From Kiloniella sp. EL199 (GTDB lineage: Bacteria > Pseudomonadota > Alphaproteobacteria > Kiloniellales > Kiloniellaceae), in contig NZ_OMPU01000010.1 of NCBI RefSeq assembly GCF_900313065.1, positions 927,219 through 991,218 on the forward strand: a stretch of DNA of 64,000 nucleotides, read 5' to 3'. Each line of letters begins with the position of its first letter. Position 1 is the first letter of the stretch. Under the pieces are notes generated by a model that was given only the letters and a program-made list of their open reading frames with translations, did not search any database and was not told where the DNA came from. Both the position numbers and the translations under genes were made by a program. Positions 18,840 through 29,097 of the stretch are shown one piece after another.

Positions 18840-19760
18840 TTATCGATCTGGAACAAAGGTTTGACCGATACATGCTGGTGTATTTACACGAGTTAGTGTT
18901 TTGTTGCCAGAAATAATGACCAAGGCAATGATGGTTACGACGTAAGGCAACGATGACAGGAACTGTGATGGTATACCGAAGCCAAGCGCCTGTACATAGA
19001 GACCCATGATCCAGACTGCACCAAAGAGGTAGGCGCCAATTGCCAGGCGTTTGGGCAACCAGGTCGAGAAAACCACCAAAGCTAACGCAACCCAGCCACG
19101 CCCGGCTGTCATGTTCTCAATCCACTGTGGTGTATAGGCTAGCGAGAGATAAGCCCCGGCAAGGCCGGAACAGGCCCCACCAAACATAATACAGGCATAA
19201 CGGACGGCGATCACATTGTATCCCAGCGCATGGGCTGAATTATGATTGTCCCCGACAGAGCGAATGATCAAGCCTAATCTGGTTTTAAACAAAACGTAGG
19301 TTGTTCCAAAAATCAGAGCGACAGAGGTATAGACCAGAATGTCTTGTCCAAAGAGGATTGGCCCGATGAAGGGGATTGTACTCAGGAAGGGAATGGAGAG
19401 TTGTTGCAGCTTGACACCGGGAAGACCGACAAAAGATTCTCCGATAAGCCCTGATAACCCTAATCCTAGAAGAGTAAGAGCCAGTCCGGTTGCGACCTGA
19501 TTAGTGGCCAGTGTTTGTGTTAGAATGGCAAAGAAGAAGGCGAGGGCGACGCCCCCCAGAACACCGGCTAGAATACCGATATAGGGATTACCCGTCGTAT
19601 AGGCTGCGGCAAAGCCACAAACAGCGCCCATAACCATCATACCCTCGACACCCAGATTGAGAACGCCGGACCTTTCGGTAACCAATTCCCCAATTGCTGC
19701 CAGCAACAAAGGGGTTGAAGCGGTGATAATTGTCAAGATGACAGCTTGTGTTGCATCCAT
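18840..19760 (-). CDS. BMP-type ABC transporter permease 2B
   Basis: A 306-residue hydrophobic permease of the same NupQ-like branch as the gene at 4372-5319, with the conserved GELVTERSGVLNLGVEGMMVMGA near residue 25 and GLIIRSVGDNHNSAHALGYNV cytoplasmic loop around 165-185. Five bases separate it from the partner permease upstream, so they are co-translated. Expected to form the membrane pore with permease 2A for purine-type substrates. Confidence 0.88.
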   Translation of the reverse strand: MDATQAVILTIITASTPLLLAAIGELVTERSGVLNLGVEGMMVMGAVCGFAAAYTTGNPYIGILAGVLGGVALAFFFAILTQTLATNQVATGLALTLLGLGLSGLIGESFVGLPGVKLQQLSIPFLSTIPFIGPILFGQDILVYTSVALIFGTTYVLFKTRLGLIIRSVGDNHNSAHALGYNVIAVRYACIMFGGACSGLAGAYLSLAYTPQWIENMTAGRGWVALALVVFSTWLPKRLAIGAYLFGAVWIMGLYVQALGFGIPSQFLSSLPYVVTIIALVIISGNKTLTRVNTPACIGQTFVPDR

Positions 19761-19765
19761 TGGTC

Positions 19766-20851
19766 TTACTCCGCCGCTACTGATTGTTGTTTGGTCGAGG
19801 TTAGCATTTTAATCCGATAGAGGATCAGCGTATCACAGGCCAAAATAAAGAAGAGCAAAATGCCTTGGAAAACCTGTGCTGTTTTATCGGATACCCCCAG
19901 ATCAATCTGTGCGGCTTCTCCGCCGATATAGGTAATAGCAAGCATAATGCCGGCAAAGAGAACACCGATGGGATTTAATCGGCCAAGAAAAGCGACAATG
20001 ATCGCTGTGAAACCATAGCCGGGGGAAATGGTTGGTTGTAACTGTCCGCTAGGGCCGGCCACTTCGCCAATTCCGGCAATTCCTGCCAAACCGCCGGAAA
20101 GTAATAAGCAGAACCAGACGATTTTCTTTCGGGAAAAGCCGGCAAAACGACCTGCTCGTGGAGAATTCCCGATAACCAGTATCTCAAAACCCTTTAGTGT
20201 TCTGCTCATGAGAACTGTCAGGATGATAACAACGATAACCGCGAGGATGATCCCTATATGAACCCGTCCATCTCCAAGAGTTGGCAGTAACTGCCAGCCT
20301 TCAAAGGCGATCGACTGTGGAAAGTTAAAGCCTTTTGGATCTTTCCAGGGACCGCGAACAACCCAGTCCAAGAAGAGTTGGGCGATATAGACCAGCATTA
20401 ACGAGGTCAGAATTTCGTTTGCATTAAATCGGTTTTTTAAAAAAGCAGGGATTGCAGCATAGAGCGCGCCCCCAAAAGCCCCAAGTGTGATCATGGCAAC
20501 AAGTGTAAGCGGCGATTGCCAGGATGTGAAAACGATAGGGACAATTGATCCAACAATCGCACCGATGGTTAATTGGCCTTCTGCGCCGATATTCCATACG
20601 TTCGCCATGTAGCAGACGGAAAGCCCGGCACCGATCAAGATGAGGGGGGCAGCCTTAACGAAAACCTCTTCCAGTGACCACATTGATGTCAAAGGCTCTA
20701 TAAAATAAACATAGAGAGCTTCGAAGGGGTTGAGGCCTTGAACCGCAAAAATAATGGCACCAGTGAGAACAGTCAGAGCAATAGCCAATAGCGGTGACAT
20801 AAGAGTCATGAATTCCGAGTGTTCTGAACGTTTTTCCAACACGAGTTTCAT
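19766..20851 (-). CDS. BMP-type ABC transporter permease 2A
   Basis: A 361-residue membrane protein of the NupP-like branch. Family features: [18 protein letters not shown] near residue 85 and [18 protein letters not shown] in the cytoplasmic coupling loop, followed by [15 protein letters not shown]. Its start codon overlaps the end of the ATPase gene by four bases (ATGA type coupling). Partner of permease 2B. The N- and C-termini are charged and cytoplasmic. Confidence 0.88.
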   Translation of the reverse strand: MKLVLEKRSEHSEFMTLMSPLLAIALTVLTGAIIFAVQGLNPFEALYVYFIEPLTSMWSLEEVFVKAAPLILIGAGLSVCYMANVWNIGAEGQLTIGAIVGSIVPIVFTSWQSPLTLVAMITLGAFGGALYAAIPAFLKNRFNANEILTSLMLVYIAQLFLDWVVRGPWKDPKGFNFPQSIAFEGWQLLPTLGDGRVHIGIILAVIVVIILTVLMSRTLKGFEILVIGNSPRAGRFAGFSRKKIVWFCLLLSGGLAGIAGIGEVAGPSGQLQPTISPGYGFTAIIVAFLGRLNPIGVLFAGIMLAITYIGGEAAQIDLGVSDKTAQVFQGILLFFILACDTLILYRIKMLTSTKQQSVAAE

Positions 20852-22440
20852 GCGCTTACCTTCTCATTTGCCCCAGTTTTGTCTTGGGTTTTCTTTTCAT
20901 GAGCTCCAGCCATCAGCAAGCCGATCTTTTCCAGCGTAAGATCGCCAGCGGGGAAAGCTTCTGAAAGTTGCCCGCGCGAGATGACTGCAATTCGATCTGC
21001 GATTTCAAAAATTTCGTCCAAATCCTGGGATATGACCAAGACTGCTGATCCCGCCAAGGCAAGATCTATCATTGCTTGCCTGATCAAGGCTGCAGCTCCG
21101 GCATCGACGCCCCATGTAGGCTGGTTGATAACAAGAACCTTGGGTTTTCGATCCAACTCTCGGCCCACAACAAATTTTTGCAAATTACCACCAGAAAGGG
21201 ATCTAGCTTCCGGGTCTGGTTTGCCTTTGCGGACGTCATAATCACGGGTGATCCGTTCGTTAATCGCAATAGCATTCTCGCGGTCGATAAAGCCGGATTT
21301 TGAAAGACCTGCGTCATCGGAATGGCGGGTCAGGACGATATTTTCCGAAAGGGAAAGTCCTGGGACGGCACCGTGGCCTAATCGTTCTTCTGGAACGAAG
21401 CCTGCTCCATTACGTCGACGTTCTGTTATCGTATCCAAACCACTATCACGTCCGTCGACTTGAATGTTTCTTGCTGTGTCTGCGGTACGTTCTCCTGAAA
21501 TCGCATCAAACAGCTCTGATTGTCCGTTACCTGCAACACCGGCAATGGCAACAACTTCACCTGCTTTGACATCCAGATTGATATCTACAAGGGAAACGCC
21601 AAAGGGACCGTCAGCTGCTTGGGATAGTTTGTTGAGTTTCAGCAGTATTTCACCGGGGTTGTGCTCTCTGTTGGCGTTGATTGCGTGAACATCTGCACCA
21701 ACCATCAATCTGGCAAGACTGGCGGCAGTTTCTTCCTGTGGATCAACCTGTCCGACAACTTTGCCCATGCGCAGGATCGTTGCATCGTGGCAAAGTCGTT
21801 TAACTTCATCCAGACGGTGAGAGATGTATAGAACGGCGCAACCTTCCTTCGCCAATCGTTCCAGTGTCAGGAACAGTTGATCCGCTTCCTGAGGTGTCAA
21901 AACTGCGGTTGGCTCATCCATGATCAACAGGCGCGGTTCCTGTAAAAGGCAGCGGACAATTTCAATACGCTGCCGTTCGCCGACAGATAGATCGGCAACT
22001 AGCGCTGTGGGTTCCAGCGGAAGGCCGTATTCTTTTGAAACATCTGATATCTTTTGGGAAAGGTTTTTGATGTCTGTATCTTTTGGCAGGGCGAGGGCGA
22101 TGTTTTCAACAACGCTTAAAGCTTCAAACAGAGAGAAGTGCTGAAACACCATGCCGACACCCAAATTTCGGGCTGCAGCGGGGTTGGCAATGGATACTTC
22201 TTTCCCCAGCCAGTGCAGAGAACCTTTGGTGGGTTGCAAGGATCCGTAGATAATTTTGACAAGGGTTGATTTCCCGGCCCCGTTTTCCCCAAGAAGGGCG
22301 TGAATTTCACCCGGTGCAAGTTTGAGCGTAACATCATCGTTCGCGGCCAAATCCCCGAACATCTTGGTGATTCCGCGCGCTTCTAACAGATATTCTGCCG
22401 ACGCTGCCGTGCCGCCTTTTGTGGATACATGATCCCCCAA
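20848..22440 (-). CDS. BMP-type ABC transporter ATP-binding protein 2 (two ABC domains)
   Basis: A 530-residue tandem ABC ATPase. Domain 1: GENGAGKS Walker [12 protein letters not shown] signature, LLIMDEPTA Walker B. Domain 2: degenerate [16 protein letters not shown] signature. The start is a TTG at 22440, supported by GGGAGG eight bases upstream; no in-frame ATG precedes the conserved [12 protein letters not shown]. The C-terminal 30 residues are a charged tail. It is about 105 bp downstream of xdhC and in the same direction, so it may be transcribed with the xdh genes. Confidence 0.9.
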   Translation of the reverse strand: MGDHVSTKGGTAASAEYLLEARGITKMFGDLAANDDVTLKLAPGEIHALLGENGAGKSTLVKIIYGSLQPTKGSLHWLGKEVSIANPAAARNLGVGMVFQHFSLFEALSVVENIALALPKDTDIKNLSQKISDVSKEYGLPLEPTALVADLSVGERQRIEIVRCLLQEPRLLIMDEPTAVLTPQEADQLFLTLERLAKEGCAVLYISHRLDEVKRLCHDATILRMGKVVGQVDPQEETAASLARLMVGADVHAINANREHNPGEILLKLNKLSQAADGPFGVSLVDINLDVKAGEVVAIAGVAGNGQSELFDAISGERTADTARNIQVDGRDSGLDTITERRRNGAGFVPEERLGHGAVPGLSLSENIVLTRHSDDAGLSKSGFIDRENAIAINERITRDYDVRKGKPDPEARSLSGGNLQKFVVGRELDRKPKVLVINQPTWGVDAGAAALIRQAMIDLALAGSAVLVISQDLDEIFEIADRIAVISRGQLSEAFPAGDLTLEKIGLLMAGAHEKKTQDKTGANEKVSA

Positions 22441-22544
22441 TTGCTGGCCCTCCCAATAAGCCTGTTTTCCCAGATCAGTAAATTTTTCAGTAAGTTTTTA
22501 ACTCTCCGGTTTTTAACTTACTAGTTTTAATTCATTTTTTTGTC

Positions 22545-23555
22545 TTATTGGACAAATTTTGCGGTTTTTTCAACTCTATTCAAGTCTGTCATATTATTGG
22601 AATCCAAAACTGCTTCTCGTTTGGATATTTCTTCATCTTTTATGAGTAGTTCTGCTGTTACTGATGCGGCGATTGCCGCTGGATGTTTGGACTTTATGCC
22701 GTCAATCCCAATAGGACAGATAAGTTTGTTGATATTCCTGTTTTCCATGCCAAATGATTTCAAACGGCTTTTAAAACGCGCTTTTTTTGTGCTTGATCCA
22801 ATAACGCCGACATAGGCGAAGCGTTCGGCTGCAAGGGCGGCATTGACCAAGTCAAGATCAAGTGAATGGCTGTGGGTCATGATCACAATAAAGGCGCCGT
22901 TTGGTGCCAAAACCAAGGTTTCCACTGGTGTTGGTGTATAAACTTTCTCGACATTACCGGCTGTAATCGGTGGCAAGGCATTATGGCGGGAATCAATCCA
23001 GACAAGATCAAAGGGCAGTGCTGCCATATTGAGCATCAATGCACGCCCAATGTGCCCCGCACCATAGAGATAAACCTGACGTTTCTTTTCGCCGAAGTTT
23101 TCCAGAATATCTCCATTGGTATCAAAGTTTAGCTCTTGGTGTATCTCATCGGTAACTTCACGGATAACGCGGTCGTCTGTATAGTAACCTCGTGTAGAAA
23201 AGGGGCCTGTTTCTTCCTGTACCGCTAATTCTCGTACATGCTCTAGCTGTTCTTTCGCAAAGACTTCGATAAGCAATTTGACCGCACCGCCACAGCACTG
23301 ACCGAGTTCTGGGCCGAGTGCATGTTGGCTGAAGTTCAGTAATGGTTTTTGATGATGCATAAGCTTTTGTGCATCAGCCTGCGCACGCCATTCGAGGGTG
23401 CCTCCGCCAATCGTTCCGTGAAAGCCACCATCGGGACGGATAACCATGCGTGTTCCGGCTTCTCGCGGGGCAGAGCCCAAGACTTCTGTCATGGTCACCA
23501 TAGCGCAACAACCCGTGTCTTCCAGATTTTTTGCAATGAGTGACCAGACTTTCAT
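22545..23555 (-). CDS. xdhC: Xanthine dehydrogenase accessory protein XdhC
   Basis: A 336-residue protein that binds the molybdenum cofactor, promotes its sulfuration and inserts it into the XdhB subunit. The N-terminal XdhC/CoxI domain shows the pattern TMTEVLGSAPREAGTRMVI and GTIGGGTLEWRA, then QHALGPELGQCCGGAV; the C-terminal Rossmann domain has YGAGHIGRALM and VIMTHSHSLDLDLV. Its start codon overlaps the last base of xdhB, so translation is coupled in the order xdhA-xdhB-xdhC. Necessary for activity of the cluster's xanthine dehydrogenase. Confidence 0.95.
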   Translation of the reverse strand: MKVWSLIAKNLEDTGCCAMVTMTEVLGSAPREAGTRMVIRPDGGFHGTIGGGTLEWRAQADAQKLMHHQKPLLNFSQHALGPELGQCCGGAVKLLIEVFAKEQLEHVRELAVQEETGPFSTRGYYTDDRVIREVTDEIHQELNFDTNGDILENFGEKKRQVYLYGAGHIGRALMLNMAALPFDLVWIDSRHNALPPITAGNVEKVYTPTPVETLVLAPNGAFIVIMTHSHSLDLDLVNAALAAERFAYVGVIGSSTKKARFKSRLKSFGMENRNINKLICPIGIDGIKSKHPAAIAASVTAELLIKDEEISKREAVLDSNNMTDLNRVEKTAKFVQ

Positions 23556-25894
23556 TATTTTTCTCCAGCCTTTACGTCTCGTTTCTTTATATCTCTGACA
23601 GCGCGAAGAATATTCTCTGGTGTGGCTGGTGTATTGATCTGTGGTACTTGGCCGGGAGAGAGCGAGGCTATGGCATTGGTTATAGCCGAGAAAACTGCCG
23701 TAGCCAGCATTATCGGTGGTTCGCCTACGGCTTTTGATCTATAGATAGTATCTTCTCTGTTTCCACTTGAATTCCAGAGTTTTATACGAAAATCTTCAGG
23801 TACATCGGAAGCTGTCGGAATTTTATAGGTAGAGGGGGCATGGGTCCGAAGGCGTCCCTGATCATCATAGACCAGTTCTTCTGTGGTCAACCAGCCCATG
23901 CCCTGAACAAAACCACCTTCTATCTGTCCGATGTCTATGGCGGGGTTCAAGGACTTTCCCACGTCGTGCAGGATATCAACGCGATCCACTTTCATCTCGC
24001 CTGTCAGGGTATCAATGGTAACTTCCGCGCAACAGGCACCATAGGCAAAATAGAGGAATGGACGACCATCTTTGGTGTCTCGATCCCAGGTAATATGCGG
24101 TGTTGCATAGTAACCTGTTGAAGAAAGTGAGACACGTTCGAGAAAAGCCTGTTGCGTCAGTTCAGAAAAGGCAACTTCCTGGTCGCCGATTTTTACCTTG
24201 TTATGGGCAAAGTTGATGGCTGTTTTATCAACCTGATAAAGCTTGCTTGCGAGTTCTATCAGTCGATTTTTAATGGTTTCAGCGGCCTGTTTCGCTGCCA
24301 TACCGTTCATATCAGAACCTGATGAGGCCGCTGTGGGGGCTGTATTGGGAACTTTATCGGTTTTTGTTGCAGTTATGCGAACATGCTCCAGATCAATACC
24401 AAATTCTTCGGCAACAACCTGTGCAACTTTGGTGTAAAGACCTTGCCCCATTTCGGTGCCGCCGTGATTAACCTGTACAGATCCATCAGTATAAACGTGG
24501 ACAAGGGCGCCGGCCTGATTTAGGTGCTTAAGGGTAAAGGATATTCCGAATTTTACGGGATTAAGCGCGAGGCCTTTTTTGAGGAAGGGGCTTTTTTTGT
24601 TAAAGGTGGCTATTTCTTTGCGGCGGTTACGATAATCACTGGTACTTTCTAGTTCAGAAACAAGCTCGTCGAGGATGTTGTCCTGAACTTTCATACCGAA
24701 TGGCGTAATATTGCGATCTTCATCGCCATAGAAATTGGTTTTTCGCACATCAAGTGGGTCGATATCCAACTTAATGGCGATGGTGTCCATCATACGTTCT
24801 GAAAAGACCATACCCTGCGGGCCACCAAAACCGCGAAAGGCAGTATTGGAAACAGTATTGGTCATTACACGGCGGGATAGGATGCGTACTTGCGGGTAGT
24901 AGTAAGAATTATCCGCATGGAACATGGTGCGATCATTCACACCAAGAGAAAGATCGGCGGAACAGCCACAGCGTGAATTGAACTCAACGTTGACGGCAGT
25001 TAGCTTTCCCTGATCATCGTATCCGGCTTGCCAATGACAGGCCTGATCATGACGTTTACCTGTCATTATCATATCATCATCGCGATCCAGACGCATTTTT
25101 GCCGGGCGTCCTGTGGCATGCGCTGCCAAGGCTGATAATGCAGCCCATTGCGCGGCCTGTGATTCCTTACCACCAAAGGCACCACCCATGCGGCGACATT
25201 CACAAACAATCGCGGCATCCTGAACGCCAAGCATTTTTGCGATGGTATGTTGAATTTCTGTAGGATGCTGGGTTGATGAATGAACCAGCATCTCACCATC
25301 ATCCCCGGGAATGGCCATAGCGATTTGACCTTCCAGATAAAAGTGTTCCTGTCCGCCAATATGGAAACGATCTGCAATCTGGTTGGGAGATGACTTGATT
25401 ATTTCATCCGGAGAACCTCTTAAAAATTCGTAGGGTGGCAAGACAGAGGCATCTTTTTCAAGACCATCTTCCACCGTTACCATAGGTGCCGTTTCTTCAA
25501 TTTCGATCTTGGCCAATCTTGCGGCTTTTCTGGCCTCTAGATGGCTTTTCGCTGCGACGACAAAGATAACCTGTCCGTGAAAGAGAATGTGCCCATCTGC
25601 AAGGATCATATCATCGCCCATTGCGGGGCTACAGTCGTTAATCCCGGGAATATCTTTGGCGGTGAGAACGGTGACAACACCGAGGGCAGATTTTACGGCG
25701 CTCAAATCAAGGCTTCTAATTTTTCCGCAAGAGGCCTGCGCGTAGCCGGGGGCAAGATGGAGTGTCCCCTGTGGTTCGCGAATGTCATCGATATAGAGCG
25801 CGGTGCCTTTGATATGGCGTTCAGCACTATCGTGTTTATTGTCTTTACCGACTGTGGCTGTCGGCGTGTTTGCTGAAGGTGACTTGTGAAGCAT
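23555..25894 (-). CDS. xdhB: Xanthine dehydrogenase, molybdopterin-binding subunit
   Basis: The 779-residue large subunit, oxidising hypoxanthine/xanthine to urate. Visible family signatures include IGGQEHFYLEGQIA, CRRMGGAFGGKESQAA, FRGFGGPQG and the catalytic glutamate E725 in KAVGEPPIMLA. Length is typical for the bacterial two-subunit (XdhA+XdhB) enzyme. It lies between xdhA (4-bp gap) and xdhC (1-bp overlap). Substrate assignment to xanthine rather than nicotinate or aldehydes is based on the neighbouring guanine deaminase, XdhC, hydroxyisourate hydrolase and urate genes. Confidence 0.95.
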   Translation of the reverse strand: MLHKSPSANTPTATVGKDNKHDSAERHIKGTALYIDDIREPQGTLHLAPGYAQASCGKIRSLDLSAVKSALGVVTVLTAKDIPGINDCSPAMGDDMILADGHILFHGQVIFVVAAKSHLEARKAARLAKIEIEETAPMVTVEDGLEKDASVLPPYEFLRGSPDEIIKSSPNQIADRFHIGGQEHFYLEGQIAMAIPGDDGEMLVHSSTQHPTEIQHTIAKMLGVQDAAIVCECRRMGGAFGGKESQAAQWAALSALAAHATGRPAKMRLDRDDDMIMTGKRHDQACHWQAGYDDQGKLTAVNVEFNSRCGCSADLSLGVNDRTMFHADNSYYYPQVRILSRRVMTNTVSNTAFRGFGGPQGMVFSERMMDTIAIKLDIDPLDVRKTNFYGDEDRNITPFGMKVQDNILDELVSELESTSDYRNRRKEIATFNKKSPFLKKGLALNPVKFGISFTLKHLNQAGALVHVYTDGSVQVNHGGTEMGQGLYTKVAQVVAEEFGIDLEHVRITATKTDKVPNTAPTAASSGSDMNGMAAKQAAETIKNRLIELASKLYQVDKTAINFAHNKVKIGDQEVAFSELTQQAFLERVSLSSTGYYATPHITWDRDTKDGRPFLYFAYGACCAEVTIDTLTGEMKVDRVDILHDVGKSLNPAIDIGQIEGGFVQGMGWLTTEELVYDDQGRLRTHAPSTYKIPTASDVPEDFRIKLWNSSGNREDTIYRSKAVGEPPIMLATAVFSAITNAIASLSPGQVPQINTPATPENILRAVRDIKKRDVKAGEK

Positions 25895-25898
25895 TTTA

Positions 25899-27407
25899 TT
25901 ACACAGCCTCCCTTACATCACTGGCTCTGGCACCGATAACTCTGGTTTGCTTGCCTTGCTGATCAACTTTTCCGTTTGAAATTTCATGGAGTACTTTAAT
26001 CAACAGACCTTTAGCAGCTTCCATTCGGTAATCGGCAGAGGCACGCATGTCAGAGAGAGGGTTAAAATCCTGTTCAAGGGCTTGTACAGCTTTTCCCCAT
26101 GTCTCGGGGGCATTCAGGGCAATGTTGATCAGTGATTTTTCTGACTTCTCTGCCCGTTTGGGGATGCCCGCCATCCCCCCATAGGTAATGCGGGCTTGTG
26201 TAACTTTGCCGTTAACAATGGTCAGTCTGAACGCCGCCAACAGGGCTGAGATATCCTGATCAAAGCGTTTGCTGATTTTATAACTACGGAAAACTTCATT
26301 TTTAGCCAATTTTGGTATTCGGATCTTGCTGACAAATTCACCTTCTTTTCGATCTTGTTTTCCATAGTCGATGAAGAAGTTTTCCAGATCTATTTCTCTG
26401 GATTGTGTTCCTTTTTGCAATGTCAGCTTGGCGTCCAGTGCGATAAGCAGTGGTGGGCTATCCCCAATAGGTGATCCATTTGCAATGTTGCCGCCAATTG
26501 TGCCTGATGCGCGAACTTGCGTTGATCCAATCCTGCGGATGATTTCGGCAACATCTGGATCAATAGTGGCCAGTGTGTCCTTTGCATCAGCGTAGGTTAC
26601 GCTAGCACCAATGGTAATCTCATCGTTGCTATGGGTAATTTTTTGAAGTTCTGTAACGCGCCCGATATGAATGATCTTGGGGAGGTCCCTTAGCTGTTTG
26701 GTGATCCAGAGACCAACATCTGTCGCGCCAGCTACGATCACAGCATCGGGATGTTTCTCGTAAAGTGCAGCTAAAGTTTCGTTGGATGCCGGGGCGGCGA
26801 AAAATGCTGTTTCATTCCCAATAAACAGATCTTCTTTGTCATCCAATTCATTGAGTTTGTCTGTTCTTACCGGGGCGTCTTCGTGAAAGCGATTCTGGGC
26901 TTTTCCGGTGCAGCTTTCCATTGCGGCATCAATAATTGGACGATAGCCCGTGCAGCGGCAGAGATTTCCCGCGAGTTGATCGTTAATTGTGTTTCTGTCT
27001 GCTTTTATTTCCGCGTGGTAAAGTGTAAAGAGTGACATCACAATGCCCGGTGTACAGAACCCGCATTGAGATCCGTGATGTCGCAACATTGCATCCTGAA
27101 CCGGGTGGAGTTCCTGAGAATCTTTAGTTTGGGATCCTTTAGAGAGATCATCAATGGTGATGATTTCTTTGCCGTCCATCATGCCCAGTAATTGAATACA
27201 GCTATTGACGGTTTGGTATTCCAATTTACCGTCTTTCAGTGAACCGATTGCAACGCTACAGGCACCGCAATCTCCTTCACCGCAGCCTTCTTTGGTGCCA
27301 CAGGACCCCTCTCTCAATCGCAAATAATCAAGTAAGGTTTCATTGGGATCGACATTGTTTAGTTCGACCAGTTCTCCGTCGCGAAGGAATTTAACACTTT
27401 GCCGCAT
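25899..27407 (-). CDS. xdhA: Xanthine dehydrogenase, FeS/FAD subunit
   Basis: A 502-residue fusion of a 2Fe-2S ferredoxin-like domain, a helical 2Fe-2S domain and a FAD domain, which passes electrons from molybdenum to NAD+. Cluster ligands: C42, C47, C50 and C70 (plant-type), then C115, C118, C150 and C152 (HGSQCGFCTPG and GNLCRCTGYRP). The FAD domain shows GATDVGLWITK and GGNIANGSPIGDSPP. Five bases downstream of the hydroxyisourate hydrolase gene, so the two are co-transcribed. A linker of about 30 residues (165-205) between the second cluster and the FAD domain is unremarkable. Confidence 0.95.
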   Translation of the reverse strand: MRQSVKFLRDGELVELNNVDPNETLLDYLRLREGSCGTKEGCGEGDCGACSVAIGSLKDGKLEYQTVNSCIQLLGMMDGKEIITIDDLSKGSQTKDSQELHPVQDAMLRHHGSQCGFCTPGIVMSLFTLYHAEIKADRNTINDQLAGNLCRCTGYRPIIDAAMESCTGKAQNRFHEDAPVRTDKLNELDDKEDLFIGNETAFFAAPASNETLAALYEKHPDAVIVAGATDVGLWITKQLRDLPKIIHIGRVTELQKITHSNDEITIGASVTYADAKDTLATIDPDVAEIIRRIGSTQVRASGTIGGNIANGSPIGDSPPLLIALDAKLTLQKGTQSREIDLENFFIDYGKQDRKEGEFVSKIRIPKLAKNEVFRSYKISKRFDQDISALLAAFRLTIVNGKVTQARITYGGMAGIPKRAEKSEKSLINIALNAPETWGKAVQALEQDFNPLSDMRASADYRMEAAKGLLIKVLHEISNGKVDQQGKQTRVIGARASDVREAV

Positions 27408-27412
27408 TACCG

Positions 27413-27766
27413 TTAGCTCCCGCGATAGGTTGAATAGCCAAAAGGCGAAATAAGTAGGGGCACATGATAATGGGCATCTGGGTCAGCTATTCCGAAACGA
27501 ATTGGAATTATATCAAGAAATAAAGGGTCGGGGAGGGGATCGTCTTGTGATTTCAGATAATCGCCGGCCATAAATCTCAGTTCGTATTGGCCAGTCGAAA
27601 ATTCTGTGTCTTCTAGCAGAGGGCTGTTTGCGCGACCATCGTCGTTGGTTTGAACTCTTTTCACAAAATTGAAGCTTTCACCGTCGTGCTTCCAAAGCTC
27701 AATGGTCAAATCTTTGGCTGGTGTACCACGTGCGGTATCCAGTACATGCGTCGTCAGTCGCCCCAT
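27413..27766 (-). CDS. uraH: 5-hydroxyisourate hydrolase 1
   Basis: A 117-residue transthyretin-like enzyme hydrolysing 5-hydroxyisourate, the unstable product of urate oxidation, to OHCU. It has the N-terminal LTTHVLDTA motif (catalytic His), the central [13 protein letters not shown] and the C-terminal YRGS tetrapeptide that separates hydrolases from transthyretin. No signal peptide. First gene of the xdh operon, five bases ahead of xdhA, with GGGGAGT before its ATG. A second copy at 30133-30480 is roughly half identical and belongs to the puuD operon. Confidence 0.95.
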   Translation of the reverse strand: MGRLTTHVLDTARGTPAKDLTIELWKHDGESFNFVKRVQTNDDGRANSPLLEDTEFSTGQYELRFMAGDYLKSQDDPLPDPLFLDIIPIRFGIADPDAHYHVPLLISPFGYSTYRGS

Positions 27767-27850
27767 GCGACTTTACTCCCCTGAATGATATACAAAGTAA
27801 TGGTATACTAAGTATCTTATCTGACTTTATGTGAATATCGCGTTTAGCCC

Positions 27851-27880
27851 CGGTAACGATGTTAGGCGGTAACAATGCTA
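27851..27880. promoter_or_regulatory. Imperfect direct repeat upstream of uraH1
   Basis: CGGTAACGATGTTA (27851-27864) and CGGTAACAATGCTA (27867-27880) match at 12 of 14 positions, 16 bp apart, about 85-115 bp upstream of the xdh operon. A third partial copy (ATGCTA) follows. Possible binding site of the adjacent LysR regulator; speculative. Confidence 0.3.
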
Positions 27881-27980
27881 ACCGATAATGCTAGTGCTTT
27901 TTATTATTGCAAGCCAGTATGACAGTATTTTTGTGATCTAAAAAGAATAATGTTTAGATATCTGAGGTCTAAAAAAAGCA

Positions 27981-28913
27981 TCATTTGATCGAGTGTTGTT
28001 TTAAATAATCAACAGCAAACTTTTCAAACATCTGAGTTGCGGGGGATGGTGCTCTGCTCGATTGTCTGATTAGCATCAGACGATCCATCGGCAGGTTTGT
28101 ATCTGTGAGGGGCAGGAATGTAAGGGCGCCGGACCTCAGGTGATGTTCAATTCCCACACGAGTTTGAAAGGCGATGCACCGACCCTCCTGTGCCATGGCG
28201 GCCATAACTCTTAGCGAGTTTGCTTCCAGAATTGGCTTTCTTTGTTTGTGACTAGGGGTACTGATACCCTCCATTGCAGTATCAAGTGCAAGGCGCAGGC
28301 TGAGACCTTGAGCAGGATAGGCGTAAGGGTGTTCAAGACAATCGGCGAGGCTCACCTGTTTTTGTTTACTTAAGGGGTGGTCCGAAGATGCGATGGCCCC
28401 CACTTCAATACTTCTTTCGAAACCGATTTCCAGGCCATCAAGGGCGGAAGGGTTATATGTAAAGCCTAAATCTGCTTCGCGAGAATGCACCATTTCTGTC
28501 ACAGCATCGGCGACAGTAACGGTCAGAAAGGTTTCAATGGATGGATAATGTTCTGAAAAGTCAGCCAGTATTTTCGGCAGAAGGTTCACGGAAACAGATT
28601 CAGCCGTCGCAATTCTGACGCGCCCCCGTTGCAGCCCGCGGAGTTCGTCAATAACGCCAAGTGCGTCTTCATAATCCCGCAATGATACTCTTGTTTGATT
28701 TAGCAGAACCTGTCCGGCTTCGGTCAGAACCATCGCGCGCCCGGTTCTTTCAAAAAGTGGCATGCCTAGTGCTTCTTCCAGCATCAGAATTTGTCTGTTC
28801 ACGGCTGACGAGGCTATGTTCAATTCCCGTGCTGCTGCACGGATTGAGCCAGCTTCGGCAGTAGCTGCAAAATAGCGAAAGGCCGTAGAGACAAAAGCAT
28901 TATCTATGCGCAT
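27981..28913 (-). CDS. LysR-family transcriptional regulator 1
   Basis: A 310-residue LTTR: N-terminal winged helix-turn-helix at about 8-70 (FRYFAATAEAGSIRAAARELNIASSAVNRQI) and an effector-binding domain from about 95. It lies directly upstream of, and in the same direction as, the uraH-xdhABC operon, and divergent from a paralogous regulator, so it is a good candidate for purine-responsive control of xdh. The effector (xanthine, urate or hydroxyisourate) is a guess. The 184-bp interval to the divergent gene should contain both promoters. Confidence 0.88.
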   Translation of the reverse strand: MRIDNAFVSTAFRYFAATAEAGSIRAAARELNIASSAVNRQILMLEEALGMPLFERTGRAMVLTEAGQVLLNQTRVSLRDYEDALGVIDELRGLQRGRVRIATAESVSVNLLPKILADFSEHYPSIETFLTVTVADAVTEMVHSREADLGFTYNPSALDGLEIGFERSIEVGAIASSDHPLSKQKQVSLADCLEHPYAYPAQGLSLRLALDTAMEGISTPSHKQRKPILEANSLRVMAAMAQEGRCIAFQTRVGIEHHLRSGALTFLPLTDTNLPMDRLMLIRQSSRAPSPATQMFEKFAVDYLKQHSIK

Positions 28914-29097
28914 GGAATGATCCGGCAGTTTTTATTATGAGATTTCATTCTTTGTCGGTTCTTATTGTGATCATCTTACCTTAGGCTATAAGAAAAGATG
29001 ATCTTTTCAAACTGATTGTCTGGAATTACGCATTATTTATGTCAGTTACACATCTCGTATATTTATATAAGGTCTTACTTTTTGAGGAGAAGAATAG

